This document shows positions 1 to 9,418 of a stretch of 37,053 nt of DNA, piece by piece. The DNA is taken from the NCBI GenBank assembly GCA_029245065.1, contig JAQWQB010000128.1:1-37053 (forward strand), given 5' to 3'. Position 1 is the first letter of the stretch, and every line of letters begins with the position of its first letter. Position numbers and translations under genes: made by a program. The stretch comes from Flavobacteriales bacterium (lineage in GTDB: Bacteria > Bacteroidota > Bacteroidia > Flavobacteriales_D > Sanyastnellaceae). A model generated the notes under the pieces. That model saw only the letters and a list, made by a program, of their open reading frames with translations. It was not told the DNA's origin and did not search any database.

Positions 1-1041
1 CGTATTCAGTTGAATTGGGAAGTGTCGCTTACCCTATCAAATGCGGGAGGGTGTGAAGCAGTTCAAACGTTCAATATCTCCGTATTGGAGACTCCACAGG
101 CAGACTTCGCAGCTCCTCTGGGTGAACTTTGTTTGAGCGAAACGTGGGAGCCAATGAACTTGTCAACCTTAACAACAGATCAAACAACGTGGTCTTGGCA
201 AGTGAATGACAATGAAGTATCAACAGTTGAGTCACCTCAAATCAACTTCGAATCAACCGGAGAATTGACTGTTACGCTCTTGGCTTCAAATGAAGGGTGC
301 GGTAGTGAAACAGAACTAATGGTTGACGTCTATGTCCCAGTGACTATTGAAGAAGTCATTGTAGGGGTAGATTGTTTTGGTGACGAAACGGGTAGTTATG
401 AAGTGGAAGGCATTGGAATGGGAGAGTCAACAACGTACAGTTCCGATGGAATTACGTTTAGTGGCAACAACAGTTGGGAGAACCTACCCGGAGGCAACTT
501 TACCTACTTCATTCAAGATGGAGAAGGTTGTATTGGCGAACATGTTGCAGTCATTCCTGAATCGGATGAACTGGTAACAGACTATACATCGGTAGGAGAT
601 GACGGAACAGGTATCGGTTCTATTGATGTCGATGTTACTGGAGGAGAAGCACCTTATGAGTTCAGCATTGACGGAATAGCGTTCCAAACGACTTCTGAAT
701 TCACTGACCTTCTCGCAGGAGATTATTCCATCACGATTATTGATGCACTTGGCTGCGAAACAACGCTGGCCGCGGTAGTTGATTTGGTAGACGGCCTTTC
801 GGAACTTGAAATTCAAGGTGTTCGCGTGTATCCGAACCCGGCATCTCAAACACTTAACATCGTGTTGGAATCATTGGATGTATCCAATGTGAAAGTGCTA
901 GACATGAAGGGAAGGGTGATTGCATCTTATCTTTTGAAAAGCGGAACGAATCAACTCGATGTGAGTAGTATCGCTTCTGGTGTTTACCTTCTGCAACTTG
1001 GAGAAGGCAACAATGTCATGCGCCTTCAAATTCTACGATAG
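1..1041 (+). CDS. Secreted T9SS-cargo protein with SprB-like repeat, C-terminal part only
   Basis: The reading frame is open from the first base, so the 5' end lies outside the window and 347 codons are visible. It reads as a chain of extracellular beta-sandwich modules: PKD/Ig-like segments, then an SprB-type repeat at about codons 203-255 with the typical G-SIDVDVTGGEAPYEFSID pattern ending near DALGCETT. The last ~75 residues form a type A T9SS sorting domain (VYPNPASQTLNI, KVLDMKGRVI, then SGVYLLQL). Such proteins cross the outer membrane by the type IX system and become surface-attached or released, often as adhesins. It converges on the GH13 gene with only 14 bp between stops. The exact ligand or role cannot be read from this fragment. 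Confidence 0.85.
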   Translation, partial: RIQLNWEVSLTLSNAGGCEAVQTFNISVLETPQADFAAPLGELCLSETWEPMNLSTLTTDQTTWSWQVNDNEVSTVESPQINFESTGELTVTLLASNEGCGSETELMVDVYVPVTIEEVIVGVDCFGDETGSYEVEGIGMGESTTYSSDGITFSGNNSWENLPGGNFTYFIQDGEGCIGEHVAVIPESDELVTDYTSVGDDGTGIGSIDVDVTGGEAPYEFSIDGIAFQTTSEFTDLLAGDYSITIIDALGCETTLAAVVDLVDGLSELEIQGVRVYPNPASQTLNIVLESLDVSNVKVLDMKGRVIASYLLKSGTNQLDVSSIASGVYLLQLGEGNNVMRLQILR

Positions 1042-1055
1042 CAGGACTTTGTCGA

Positions 1056-3434
1056 CTAATTTCCTGTAATGATCACCGCATTAGGCGACAATGAGAGCAT
1101 GTCTCCTTGTAACTCTGCATTGTGTAAGAATAGAACCTCGTTGCCGCTACTACCGGTGATTTGTTCAACAGGAACAACCTTTGGCTCACCCTTGTAAATT
1201 GTTGTATAAGTCACCTCACCTAGGTAGATTCGACTAAACGAGAACAGGTGGGATTCTGCTTCTTTGATGACCAAGTCGCCATAAATGAGGCTCATACGGT
1301 CTTGACGGAGTTGTGCCAACTGAGCAACATTGTTTCTCAGCTGCAGCTGTTCGTTGTTCAATTCGTCAAATAACATCATTCGACGGTTGTCTGGATCATT
1401 TCCCCCAGGCATTCCAATCTCGTCTCCGTAGTAAATACAGGGGATTCCGGGCGATGTCAGAATAAATGCCTGAAGCATACACATTTTGTCGAATCCGTCG
1501 TTTCCTGTATTCTCTATGGTACGGGTCCATCCGACCAACTTACCATCTTCACTAAACTTGACACTCCCGTCTGCGTATGAAGTGAATCGCACACGATCTT
1601 GGTTGCCAGTGATGTTTCCCATGAGGTGGTGAGATCCGTAAAAGTGGAGGCTTTCTTCTAGAACACGCTCTAAGTTTTCAAATGAAGTGAAGTCTTTGGC
1701 GAAAGCATCAACACATGCATCGTACAAGTTGAAGTCGAATTGCGCGTCCAACATACCAGAAGACACGTAACTACTTATCAGTTCAGGATTGCCATAGGTT
1801 TCACCAATTTGGAAAGAAGTGCGCTCAGCAGTCATCGCTTGATCAGGATTGAGGTACCTGTCTTTTGCTTTCAATGTAAGCTGGCGCCAAAAGTTTTGAG
1901 GGATGTGTTTCGTGGCGTCATGTCTGAAACCGTCAATATCATAGTTATCTAGCCAGAACAATGCGCTATCTGTCATGGCTTCAGCAACAACGGGGTCTTC
2001 CAAATTGAGGGTAGGAAGGAAGGTGTCAAACCACGTCGTCAAACGCTGTTCATCCCATAGTTCGGTGTTCATCCTGCCATCGGGTAAGTACAAGGGCGTT
2101 GCCCACGAGTTGTTTTGTTGGTAAACCGGATGATTTTCGTGGACGTGGTTCGCTACATAGTCGACAATGATATTCATGTCATCATCATGAATTGAAGAGA
2201 TGAGTTCTTTAAAGCTGGCTTCAGTTCCAAAGTTCGGGTCGATTTCAGAAGAGCTAATAGGCCAATAACCGTGGTACCCGCTGAACGTGCTTGTCACGCC
2301 TTTGTCCCAGAGTCCCCAAGCGCCTTCTGCATTTTTGGCAATGGGAGAAACCCAAATGGTGTTTACGCCTAGTTCATCAAAATACCCGTTGTTCAATTGA
2401 TCTTGTACTCCTTTTAGGTCACCACCAAAATGGTTTGCAATGGGGAGAATGCTGGGGTCATCTACAGGAAAGTTGATGGTTGAATCACCATCGTAGAATC
2501 GGTCTACCATTAAAAAGTACATGATCCATTTGTGCGGGTCGGTACGCGGCAGGCTCGAAGTGGATGTCACCGGGACACCGTTTTTCAACGGAATAACAAT
2601 GTCATTGCCGCGAATATTGTCATTCTCTATCCAGGCGCGAAGTGTGCTACTCGCATGCTCCTTCGCAATTTCAGGTGGCGTAAGAACCCAAACGGTATCT
2701 GCCCCAGGGTGCACAGCCATTTCTCCTTGGTACAAGTCTTCCCACCAGATATGAATGGTTCCGGGTGTGTTAATAGCAATAGGGATGGAACCTTCAAGAG
2801 GAGTAGAGGTAAACAGTCTAGGAGCGCGTTGATTCGGATCTCCGACCACAAATAGCGAATTGAATCCGCCTTGTCCATTGCTCATGGATTCGTCGTTGTT
2901 TTGATCCAGCATCCATTCACCATCTACCACAACTTGGTATTGATAGATACCTGGGTCCAAGTCGAAGTAGGTCTTCCACAAACCATCTTCAAAAACAAGA
3001 GGTGTCGCACTCGGGTTCCAGCCATTCATGTTTCCAGCGAGTTCAACTTTTTTAGGAGTTCCTTCGGCTGTATACTGAAATTTATAACGCAACTTCTCTG
3101 TCTTGAACACCGGTATATCATGCCGTTGCCCTTCAACGAATACTTTTAAAGGAGCAATGGCTTGTTGCGGTTGTTTGGTGAGTACAACGTGCCAAGAAAT
3201 GGTGTCAATTTCCAATGTGTCTCCCAGGAAGATGACGTGATCTATGTTCTTGTACTGTTGCACGTAATCGCTCAATACAACATACGTTGGTCCGGCGTTC
3301 ATGCGAATAGGAGAGGCCAAGCCGTGGATAAAGTCATGATGCGTTTGTTGAGCCTCAACTACTTCTTTTTCAGTGGTTTGATCTGCACATGAAGTGATCA
3401 GAAGTAGACTCAATACAACGAGAGGAAATTTCAT
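1056..3434 (-). CDS. GH13 alpha-amylase-family lipoprotein with N-terminal glycogen-binding-like domain
   Basis: This 792-residue protein has a lipoprotein signal peptide (lipobox LITSC, Cys16), so it should sit in the outer membrane or periplasm. An E-set/CBM48-like domain spans about residues 115-198 (VELAGNMNGWNP, GIYQYQVVVDG). The GH13 barrel follows, with VDYVANH (about 434-440), GFRHDATKH (nucleophile Asp506), IGETYG (acid/base Glu545) and GNQD (Asp613). The His usually found before the last Asp is Gln here. It probably hydrolyses alpha-1,4-glucans or maltodextrins. It is the last gene of the minus-strand sus-type locus, but a strong hairpin terminator lies in the 44 bp between it and the preceding gene, so its expression may be uncoupled or lowered. 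Exact specificity (amylase, neopullulanase, cyclomaltodextrinase) is not decidable by eye. Confidence 0.92.
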   Translation of the reverse strand: MKFPLVVLSLLLITSCADQTTEKEVVEAQQTHHDFIHGLASPIRMNAGPTYVVLSDYVQQYKNIDHVIFLGDTLEIDTISWHVVLTKQPQQAIAPLKVFVEGQRHDIPVFKTEKLRYKFQYTAEGTPKKVELAGNMNGWNPSATPLVFEDGLWKTYFDLDPGIYQYQVVVDGEWMLDQNNDESMSNGQGGFNSLFVVGDPNQRAPRLFTSTPLEGSIPIAINTPGTIHIWWEDLYQGEMAVHPGADTVWVLTPPEIAKEHASSTLRAWIENDNIRGNDIVIPLKNGVPVTSTSSLPRTDPHKWIMYFLMVDRFYDGDSTINFPVDDPSILPIANHFGGDLKGVQDQLNNGYFDELGVNTIWVSPIAKNAEGAWGLWDKGVTSTFSGYHGYWPISSSEIDPNFGTEASFKELISSIHDDDMNIIVDYVANHVHENHPVYQQNNSWATPLYLPDGRMNTELWDEQRLTTWFDTFLPTLNLEDPVVAEAMTDSALFWLDNYDIDGFRHDATKHIPQNFWRQLTLKAKDRYLNPDQAMTAERTSFQIGETYGNPELISSYVSSGMLDAQFDFNLYDACVDAFAKDFTSFENLERVLEESLHFYGSHHLMGNITGNQDRVRFTSYADGSVKFSEDGKLVGWTRTIENTGNDGFDKMCMLQAFILTSPGIPCIYYGDEIGMPGGNDPDNRRMMLFDELNNEQLQLRNNVAQLAQLRQDRMSLIYGDLVIKEAESHLFSFSRIYLGEVTYTTIYKGEPKVVPVEQITGSSGNEVLFLHNAELQGDMLSLSPNAVIITGN

Positions 3435-3446
3435 GGGATAAGCTAT

Positions 3447-3475
3447 TTAAAAAGAAAGCCGCTAGAGCGGCTTTC
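3447..3475 (-). terminator. Rho-independent terminator inside the sus-type locus
   Basis: A perfect 9-bp stem GAAAGCCGC / GCGGCTTTC with a 4-nt loop (3454-3475). Read on the minus strand it is followed at once by TTTTT. It lies 3 bp past the stop of the SusE/F-like gene and about 20 bp before the start codon of the GH13 lipoprotein gene. Confidence 0.85.
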
Positions 3476-3478
3476 AAA

Positions 3479-4327
3479 TTATTCACAGTTCAAAATACTT
3501 AAAATTTCTTGAGGAGGCGCACCTTGGTAGGTGAAACCAGGTCTCATAATTCGGAATATGATTTCTGTAATTTCTTCTCCATCTGGTATTTCAGTAAACA
3601 GATCGCCTGGGATAAAGATAATTCTGAATTTACCAGGTTCTCCTTCCAATGGTTGAAGCTGAAGCTCTGGAGTGGAAGTAACGGTCGCGTCATCTACGTA
3701 TTCGTAGAATGAGAACGGACCTGTTTTCGCTACTAAATGAACGTAACATTCTGAGTCCATCATGTTTTGAAGCCCTTCGATGGTTTCTTGACCATTGTCG
3801 TAGGTGATGTGAACGAAATCAGAAGACTCGCGCACTTCAGGATATAGACATAAACGCGCATCGCACAATTTCGGCACTAGTTCAACCATCAAATCTTCTG
3901 TCTTTGCTTCTCCTTCATAATCGTCGGGGTATTCATTTCCATTGCCTAATTTGGCAAGGCAAGAAATGCCATTGGCGAAAAGAGTAGAGCCATCTACACC
4001 GTAAAATTCAGTTGGAATGAAGGTGATAGAGTAGAGAAGGTCATTTAGCTTGGTCAACTTGAGTTCTTCGTTTGACTCAGCCCATTCACCATTTCCAGCA
4101 ACGGGTTCAGCAGGCATCCAAGACCACAGATATACATCATCGTCTGGGTGATCTATCAGCATAGATTTCAGCGCGTTGTTCTGTGTTCCTTCAGCACTCT
4201 GAGAAATATCAATGTAGAGCGTCATTTCTTCATTCGCATCAGTGGGCGAAGGAAGTACATATGCAACCTGTCCAAACGAGATGGCCGCAAAGCAAATAAG
4301 GGTGCTTAAAGCAATAAGTTTTTTCAT
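3479..4327 (-). CDS. SusE/SusF-like secreted glycan-binding protein (putative)
   Basis: This 282-residue protein has a Sec signal peptide (MKKLIALSTLICFAAISFGQ) but no lipobox Cys and no T9SS sorting domain. Two tandem beta-rich modules are visible, about residues 20-150 and 155-280. Each runs from an 'x-PSPTDANEEMTLYID'-like opening to a phrase such as LLYSITFIPTEFYG or KFRIIFIPGDLF. The first module resembles the N-terminal ~145 residues of the T9SS-secreted amylase upstream in the same locus (YTDPTFPTQDDVVTLFYD). Position after SusC, SusD and a small lipoprotein matches where SusE/SusF-type starch-binding proteins are found. I infer starch or maltodextrin binding, but family membership was not verified. 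The gene starts 4 bp after the upstream stop, so it is co-transcribed. Confidence 0.7.
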   Translation of the reverse strand: MKKLIALSTLICFAAISFGQVAYVLPSPTDANEEMTLYIDISQSAEGTQNNALKSMLIDHPDDDVYLWSWMPAEPVAGNGEWAESNEELKLTKLNDLLYSITFIPTEFYGVDGSTLFANGISCLAKLGNGNEYPDDYEGEAKTEDLMVELVPKLCDARLCLYPEVRESSDFVHITYDNGQETIEGLQNMMDSECYVHLVAKTGPFSFYEYVDDATVTSTPELQLQPLEGEPGKFRIIFIPGDLFTEIPDGEEITEIIFRIMRPGFTYQGAPPQEILSILNCE

Positions 4328-4331
4328 GGTC

Positions 4332-4847
4332 TTAAAGGTTTACACGGGTAAATTCGAATTTGTAAACAACCGTTTCAGTAGCGTCAGCTGTGCCTAATCC
4401 ACAACCGCGAGGAAGTTCAATGGACAGGGTGTTGTCAAAAGTTCGAACCATTCTTCCAAGATCAAATTGAAGTGTATCTGTTTCATCAAACAGGATAACA
4501 TTTGAAGGGTACAGGTCATCGTCAAATGCCCAAGTACCTCCGGTGCCGAAATAGTTTTTACCTAGTTCCAACGCCACATCGTATGATCTATCGTTGCTAT
4601 CGAAAGTGAGTTGCAAAGGAGTTATTCCGTCTTGAATATAGAACGAACTCAAGTCACGTTCTTCTTTCACCGGATTATTAAGATCCTTTTGGATGAAGTT
4701 GGTTAACTCCCAGGTACCGTTCATGCCGGCAACTTTGTCATAAGGTTCTCCTATTTCCCCTTCTATCTTTTCCTTACAAGCAGGAAGTAGAAGCGCAAAT
4801 GCCAATAAGGCTATTATGCTCTTTTGAGTGAATTGTAGTGTTTTCAT
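4332..4847 (-). CDS. Small lipoprotein of the sus-type locus (DUF5004/lipocalin-like)
   Basis: About 171 residues with a lipoprotein signal (LLPAC, Cys24). The body after the Cys contains MNGTWELTNFIQKDLN, LQLTFDSNDRSYDV, GTGGTWAFDDD and a final YKFEFTRVNL strand. That is the layout of lipocalin-like 'how much does it reduce' domains such as DUF5004, common beside SusD genes in Flavobacteriia. The family assignment is from memory of the pattern. The start chosen (ATG at 4847) overlaps the susD stop by one base as TAATG, a translational-coupling arrangement. A second ATG three codons upstream (4856) is the alternative. The role is unknown; co-occurrence suggests an accessory part of the outer-membrane glycan uptake complex. 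Confidence 0.72.
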   Translation of the reverse strand: MKTLQFTQKSIIALLAFALLLPACKEKIEGEIGEPYDKVAGMNGTWELTNFIQKDLNNPVKEERDLSSFYIQDGITPLQLTFDSNDRSYDVALELGKNYFGTGGTWAFDDDLYPSNVILFDETDTLQFDLGRMVRTFDNTLSIELPRGCGLGTADATETVVYKFEFTRVNL

Positions 4848-6232
4848 TAGTTGCATCCTCCTTCTTCGTTAAGTATGAATCCTGCGGCTGAAGTTTCACC
4901 GTTGGGAAATTGAATAGCCATACCTGGGCAATCCCATGGGGCATTTCTGACGGTAATGTCTTCTCCCATCGCACCTCTTCTTTTTAGTTGATCAATGAGT
5001 TTTCCTTCGCAAAGCGTTTCTTTGAGGTACTCTAATCTGGCCGCCTCAATAACTTCTTCTGCGCTTGAACCCGGATCAAGGTCATTAAAACCTTCTCCAA
5101 ATGCTCTATCACGAATCAAATTGATATTCTCAATGGCTGTTGTCAAGTCGGTCGCTGTTTCAGCCAAGGATTCAGATTGAATCAACATCATTTCTGTCAA
5201 GTGAATGATAGGGATGTTGTAGAACTCCTTGTTGTTAAAGCGCGTCACCTTCACAATACCACCATCTTGAAGAAACCAGTCGTTTCTGCCATCTGACGGA
5301 TTTAGTCCAAGCGTGTTGGCAATCTCCTGATCAAATGTGAGGGTAGGTGAAGGATTGTTGTCTGAACGGTAATTATCTCTGAATCCTTCATTACGAACGT
5401 CCAGTGGGTTACTCACAATTCCAAACACAGTCTCCGTGTTGACAACGCCTTCTTCGTACCTGTCTAAATCAGTGTCAAGGATAAAGAGTCCTGAATTGAC
5501 TACCTCTCCAGCATAAATGGCAGCGTTGGGGTAATCCATCATTTGAAAGTATACCTGAGCTAAAACACCAGCAGCACTGTATCGGGTGGCGTAGACATCA
5601 TTGGTCATCGGTAGGTTGTCATAGGCGAAGATCAAATCTTCAAGGATGAACTCATAAACTTCATTCACCGTATTACGTGGAAGTGGCTCTTGGCTTGCTG
5701 CTTCGCGAACAGGAATACCGAGGTGGCTATTTCCGGCAGTGTAACCATAAGGTTGCGCCCACAGCTTCACCACTTGGAAATGACATAGTGCGCGAATAAA
5801 ACGCACCTCTGCTTCCATTCTAGTTCGGTCAGTTTCACTCAGCCCTTCGATTAAGTCGAAATTCTCAATGAGTACATTTCCTCTGTAGATAGCGCGGTAA
5901 AAGTCGGTGTAAATAGAGTTCGTGAAACTGGTAAAGAAGTTTGTTTCACGATTGTATACAGATACATAATCATTGTTGTTCTCCGGAATAGCGAGGTTAC
6001 TAGAGAGGAGCTCTGCACAATTTTGTACACGTCCGTCATATAAGTTACCTAGCACATCGTAATTGGAGTTCAATAAACGTTGTGCATCGTCGGGCGTTTG
6101 CAAAGCATCTGTTGCAATGATCACGTCGCCTGGTTCTAGTTCAAGCATTTTGTCGCACCCTGTCAAAACGAGCGCCAAGGCTGCAATGGAAGCAAGACCT
6201 AGTTTGATGAAATTGGTTTTCATAGCTTTCAT
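4847..6232 (-). CDS. susD: SusD/RagB-family outer-membrane glycan-binding lipoprotein
   Basis: A 461-residue lipoprotein (LVLTGC, Cys26) with the SusD pattern: an N-terminal region with TPDDAQRLLNSNYDVLGNL, a central TPR-like helical core (YRAIYRGNVLIENFDLI, RMEAEVRFIRALCHFQVVKLW), and a C-terminal RagB-type region ending with LEYLKETLCEGKLIDQLKRRG. SusD proteins cap a SusC barrel on the cell surface and bind the oligosaccharide before TonB-driven import. It starts 8 bp after the susC stop and overlaps the next gene by one to ten bases, so these genes form one transcript. Surrounding GH13 and GH65 genes indicate an alpha-glucan substrate. Confidence 0.95.
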   Translation of the reverse strand: MKAMKTNFIKLGLASIAALALVLTGCDKMLELEPGDVIIATDALQTPDDAQRLLNSNYDVLGNLYDGRVQNCAELLSSNLAIPENNNDYVSVYNRETNFFTSFTNSIYTDFYRAIYRGNVLIENFDLIEGLSETDRTRMEAEVRFIRALCHFQVVKLWAQPYGYTAGNSHLGIPVREAASQEPLPRNTVNEVYEFILEDLIFAYDNLPMTNDVYATRYSAAGVLAQVYFQMMDYPNAAIYAGEVVNSGLFILDTDLDRYEEGVVNTETVFGIVSNPLDVRNEGFRDNYRSDNNPSPTLTFDQEIANTLGLNPSDGRNDWFLQDGGIVKVTRFNNKEFYNIPIIHLTEMMLIQSESLAETATDLTTAIENINLIRDRAFGEGFNDLDPGSSAEEVIEAARLEYLKETLCEGKLIDQLKRRGAMGEDITVRNAPWDCPGMAIQFPNGETSAAGFILNEEGGCN

Positions 6233-6240
6233 TTTTAGGG

Positions 6241-9200
6241 TTAGAATGACATGGATAAGGTCAAGTTATATGATCTTTCCTGAGGAGGAGTGAGGTAAGT
6301 CACGTTCGGGCTCAGGTTTCTGTCTTGTGCGTTTTCAAAATCACGAACCACTTCTGGATCAAGTCCTGGGAAGTTGGTAATGGTGAATAGGTTCGTCACA
6401 TTGAACGCAATTCGGAATGAATCAAACTTTCTTTCCTTGATGCGCACATTTGGAATGTTATACCCAATGGTGATGTTACGCATTCTTACATAGCTGGCAT
6501 CGTAAACGAATAGGCTTGTATTCCACCATGGGAATCCAGAAGGCAATCCGTAGTTCGTTTCATCCAATGTTAGAATAGGGAAGGTAGAATCGTCTCCTGG
6601 CTGCGTCCAGCGATCAAGAATTTCAGTTCTCATGTTCCAGTCAGTAACGACACCCAATTGGCGCTTAGAAGAAGAGTCGAAGATTTTCGCCCCAAAACTG
6701 TACGTCATCAAGAAGCTAAAGTCGAAATTCTTGTAAGCGAAACTGTTGGTGATTCCTCCAACGAAATCTGGAAGACCGTCTCCAACATACTGTCGGTTGG
6801 CATTGTCATATTCGAATGTTTCATTCCCATTAAGGTCGAAGTAAACAGGAAGGCCCGTTTCTGAATCAACATGAGAAAACTCTACCAAGAAGAAAGAACC
6901 AACTGGTTTTCCTACAATGACACGAGAGTCATTCGTTCCACCTGAAACGGCATCAGGAGTATAGTTGCCGATGTCAACAAGCTCATTGTAGTTACGCGCA
7001 ATGTTGAAATCTGTTGTCCACTTAAGTTTTCCAACAAGGTTTCTAGACTTCACGCTAAACTCAACCCCTCTGTTCAAGATTTCAGCTACGTTATCCCAGT
7101 AATTGGTAAATCCGGTACTAGGAGGAACGTTCACGTTCAACAATACATCCTTGCTGACTTTGTGATAAACCGATAGTTCAAACGATACACGGTCTTTCCA
7201 TAATCCCATTTCTACAGCTGCGTCCCATGTACGTGACGTTTCCCAACGCAAATCTGGGTTGGCCAATTGAAGCGGGAATGTAATGGGCTGTCCGTTGTAA
7301 AGAATTCCATTGTCTTCCTGAGAGAACGTACCAAAACGTGCGTAATCAGGAATAGCTGCGTTACCAGTAACACCGTAGCTGGTTCTCAATTTCAAGAATG
7401 AAATGCGTTCTACGTCTGCCATGAATGGTTCTTCAGAAACAATCCATCCCGCAGAAATAGAAGGGAAGAACCCGTAACGGTTATTTCGTCCGAAACGAGA
7501 TGAACCATCCACACGTGCCGTTCCTTGGAAGATGTACCTGTCCTTGAAGGTGTAATTAACACGTCCAAAATAAGATAGAAAAGACCATTGAGAAGGATTG
7601 TTCTGTGTTCGAACGGCGTTGTCAATATTCTCTTGTAATGAATCCACTTCGAAGATAGGACCTTGCACATCTTGGAAGAATAGATCGTATCCATAACTGT
7701 CTGATTGCTGTGCTTCAGAACCAATTAGGAAGTTGAACTTGTGATCGTCATTTAAGTCATACAGGTAGTTCGCAGTGGCGCTGTAGTTCCAGTTTAAGAC
7801 ATAATTTGCATATCTGTTGGTAGACCCTAGTTCAGAAGATTGTGATAAGGCTCCAGGGTTGAAGATGTCTTCTCTCAAGTGCATGTAATCAAAGCCTCCA
7901 CTCAATTTAACCGTTAGGTTTTCGATGGGAGTTAAGATCGCTGTAAGGTTGTTGATAGAACGATCTTCCGTAGACCTCCATTTCTTTAACTCTTGACTAG
8001 CTACTGGATTCGCACCATTGAACAAAAAGTATTCACCTTCTTCATTCAAAACGTTTCCATCAGCGTCCAATTCATCTTCGTCATAAGCAACTGGATAATA
8101 CGGAAGGGCTGTAGACATGGCCGCTCCTAGTCCACCTGACCAAGCAACGTCAACCTTGTTGTTGATACCTCTGCTCAATGACCCTGAGAACATCAGTTTC
8201 AACCATTTATTTGCCGTGTAGTCTGCATTGAATCGACCACTGATACGCTCGTAGCTATTTCCAACAAGGAAAGAAGAATTATCATCGTAGGAAATCCCCC
8301 CGTAGATACCGTAATTCTTTCCACCTTTTCGCACACCGAAGTTGTAGTTCTGCTTGAACCCATTGTCTTCAGTTAAATCAACCCAATCAGTGTTGATACC
8401 CATCGCTCTTCGGTAAGCTGCTTCGCGCGTTTCGGCATCGTCCGTTGCGTTGCTAAAGTTCGGAAGCCATACATAACCTGTTCCACCGTCGTTTTCCCAC
8501 GCTTCTTGTCGCAACGTGAGGTATTCTTCGGTGTTCAACATATTCGGCAACGAAGCCGGTGTAGATATACCAATTCGCGAAGAGAACTCGTATTTAGTCC
8601 CTTGTTGCGTTCCTCGTTTAGTAGTGATGAGGATGACACCATTGGCACCGCGCGAACCGTAAATACCGGTAGCAGCAGCGTCTTTCAAAATCTCAACTGA
8701 CTCAATATCGTTAGGGTTGATGGAAGCCAGCGGGTTGTTGTTCAATGCACCGCTGTTGTTTCTAAGGAAATAATCTTGGGTAATCGGAATACCGTCAACA
8801 ACGTAAAGGGGATCGCCACCTGCCGATACAGACGCAATACCACGGACACGAATCAATGACCCTGAACCTGCAACACCTGATCCTTGAGATACTTGAACCC
8901 CTGCTGCCTGTCCTTGAAGCGAAGCTTCGAACGACGGTGTGGGCATTGATGTGATCTCTTTGCTATCAATTTTAGCGATGGAACCGGTTACTTCTCGTCT
9001 TCGTTGAACACCGTAACCAACTACGATTACATCGTCCAAGAAAACAGCGTCTTCAGCCATTTGGATGTTAATCTCTACCGTTTCATCAGCAGCTAACGTT
9101 ACCTCTTTGGTCTGTGTTTCGAAACCAACGAATTTGTATTCGATGGAGTAGGTTCCTACTTCGAGTTTGATTTCATAACTTCCGTCTACTCCAGAAAACA

Positions 9201-9351
9201 CTCCTTTCTGAGTACCCGTCACGAAAACGGTCGCACCCGGGAGTTCTCCTCCTTCGGGATCTGTTATTTTTCCTTTAACGGTCTGACCCTGTACTGTTAG
9301 TGCACACAGTATAAAACTCGAAAAGGCAAGTAAAGCTTTTATCGGTCTCAT
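6241..9351 (-). CDS. susC: SusC/RagA-family TonB-dependent outer-membrane transporter
   Basis: This 1036-residue protein has a signal peptide (to about residue 22, VQGQ) and a carboxypeptidase-regulatory-like domain (about 23-100, GKITDPEGGELPGATVFVTG). Next come the TonB-box/plug segment (DDVIVVGYGVQRRREVTGSI) and plug motifs (PLYVVDGIPI, VEILKDAAATGIYGSRGANG). A long beta barrel follows and ends in aromatic SLTMSF-like residues (LTLSMSF). It imports oligosaccharides into the periplasm using the proton motive force through TonB. Length and order are typical of SusC. It is followed by susD (8 bp) and preceded by a GH13 amylase gene (67 bp). The substrate, maltodextrin, is inferred from context. 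Confidence 0.96.
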   Translation of the reverse strand: MRPIKALLAFSSFILCALTVQGQTVKGKITDPEGGELPGATVFVTGTQKGVFSGVDGSYEIKLEVGTYSIEYKFVGFETQTKEVTLAADETVEINIQMAEDAVFLDDVIVVGYGVQRRREVTGSIAKIDSKEITSMPTPSFEASLQGQAAGVQVSQGSGVAGSGSLIRVRGIASVSAGGDPLYVVDGIPITQDYFLRNNSGALNNNPLASINPNDIESVEILKDAAATGIYGSRGANGVILITTKRGTQQGTKYEFSSRIGISTPASLPNMLNTEEYLTLRQEAWENDGGTGYVWLPNFSNATDDAETREAAYRRAMGINTDWVDLTEDNGFKQNYNFGVRKGGKNYGIYGGISYDDNSSFLVGNSYERISGRFNADYTANKWLKLMFSGSLSRGINNKVDVAWSGGLGAAMSTALPYYPVAYDEDELDADGNVLNEEGEYFLFNGANPVASQELKKWRSTEDRSINNLTAILTPIENLTVKLSGGFDYMHLREDIFNPGALSQSSELGSTNRYANYVLNWNYSATANYLYDLNDDHKFNFLIGSEAQQSDSYGYDLFFQDVQGPIFEVDSLQENIDNAVRTQNNPSQWSFLSYFGRVNYTFKDRYIFQGTARVDGSSRFGRNNRYGFFPSISAGWIVSEEPFMADVERISFLKLRTSYGVTGNAAIPDYARFGTFSQEDNGILYNGQPITFPLQLANPDLRWETSRTWDAAVEMGLWKDRVSFELSVYHKVSKDVLLNVNVPPSTGFTNYWDNVAEILNRGVEFSVKSRNLVGKLKWTTDFNIARNYNELVDIGNYTPDAVSGGTNDSRVIVGKPVGSFFLVEFSHVDSETGLPVYFDLNGNETFEYDNANRQYVGDGLPDFVGGITNSFAYKNFDFSFLMTYSFGAKIFDSSSKRQLGVVTDWNMRTEILDRWTQPGDDSTFPILTLDETNYGLPSGFPWWNTSLFVYDASYVRMRNITIGYNIPNVRIKERKFDSFRIAFNVTNLFTITNFPGLDPEVVRDFENAQDRNLSPNVTYLTPPQERSYNLTLSMSF

Positions 9352-9418
9352 TCGTTTTGGTTATTAAGGCTACTTATAAAAATAAGCGTTGTTGTGGTTC
9401 AGTTTACTAAAGCGAAGA

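Noticed and set aside
484-849. A 121-codon minus-strand open frame
   Set aside because: Antisense to the T9SS cargo gene, including its SprB repeat; composition is not protein-like.
9372-9385. CTTAT-AAAA-ATAAG hairpin between the amylase gene and susC
   Set aside because: A purely A/T 5-bp stem is too weak to call a terminator, and no exact -7 element is present in this 67-bp gap.
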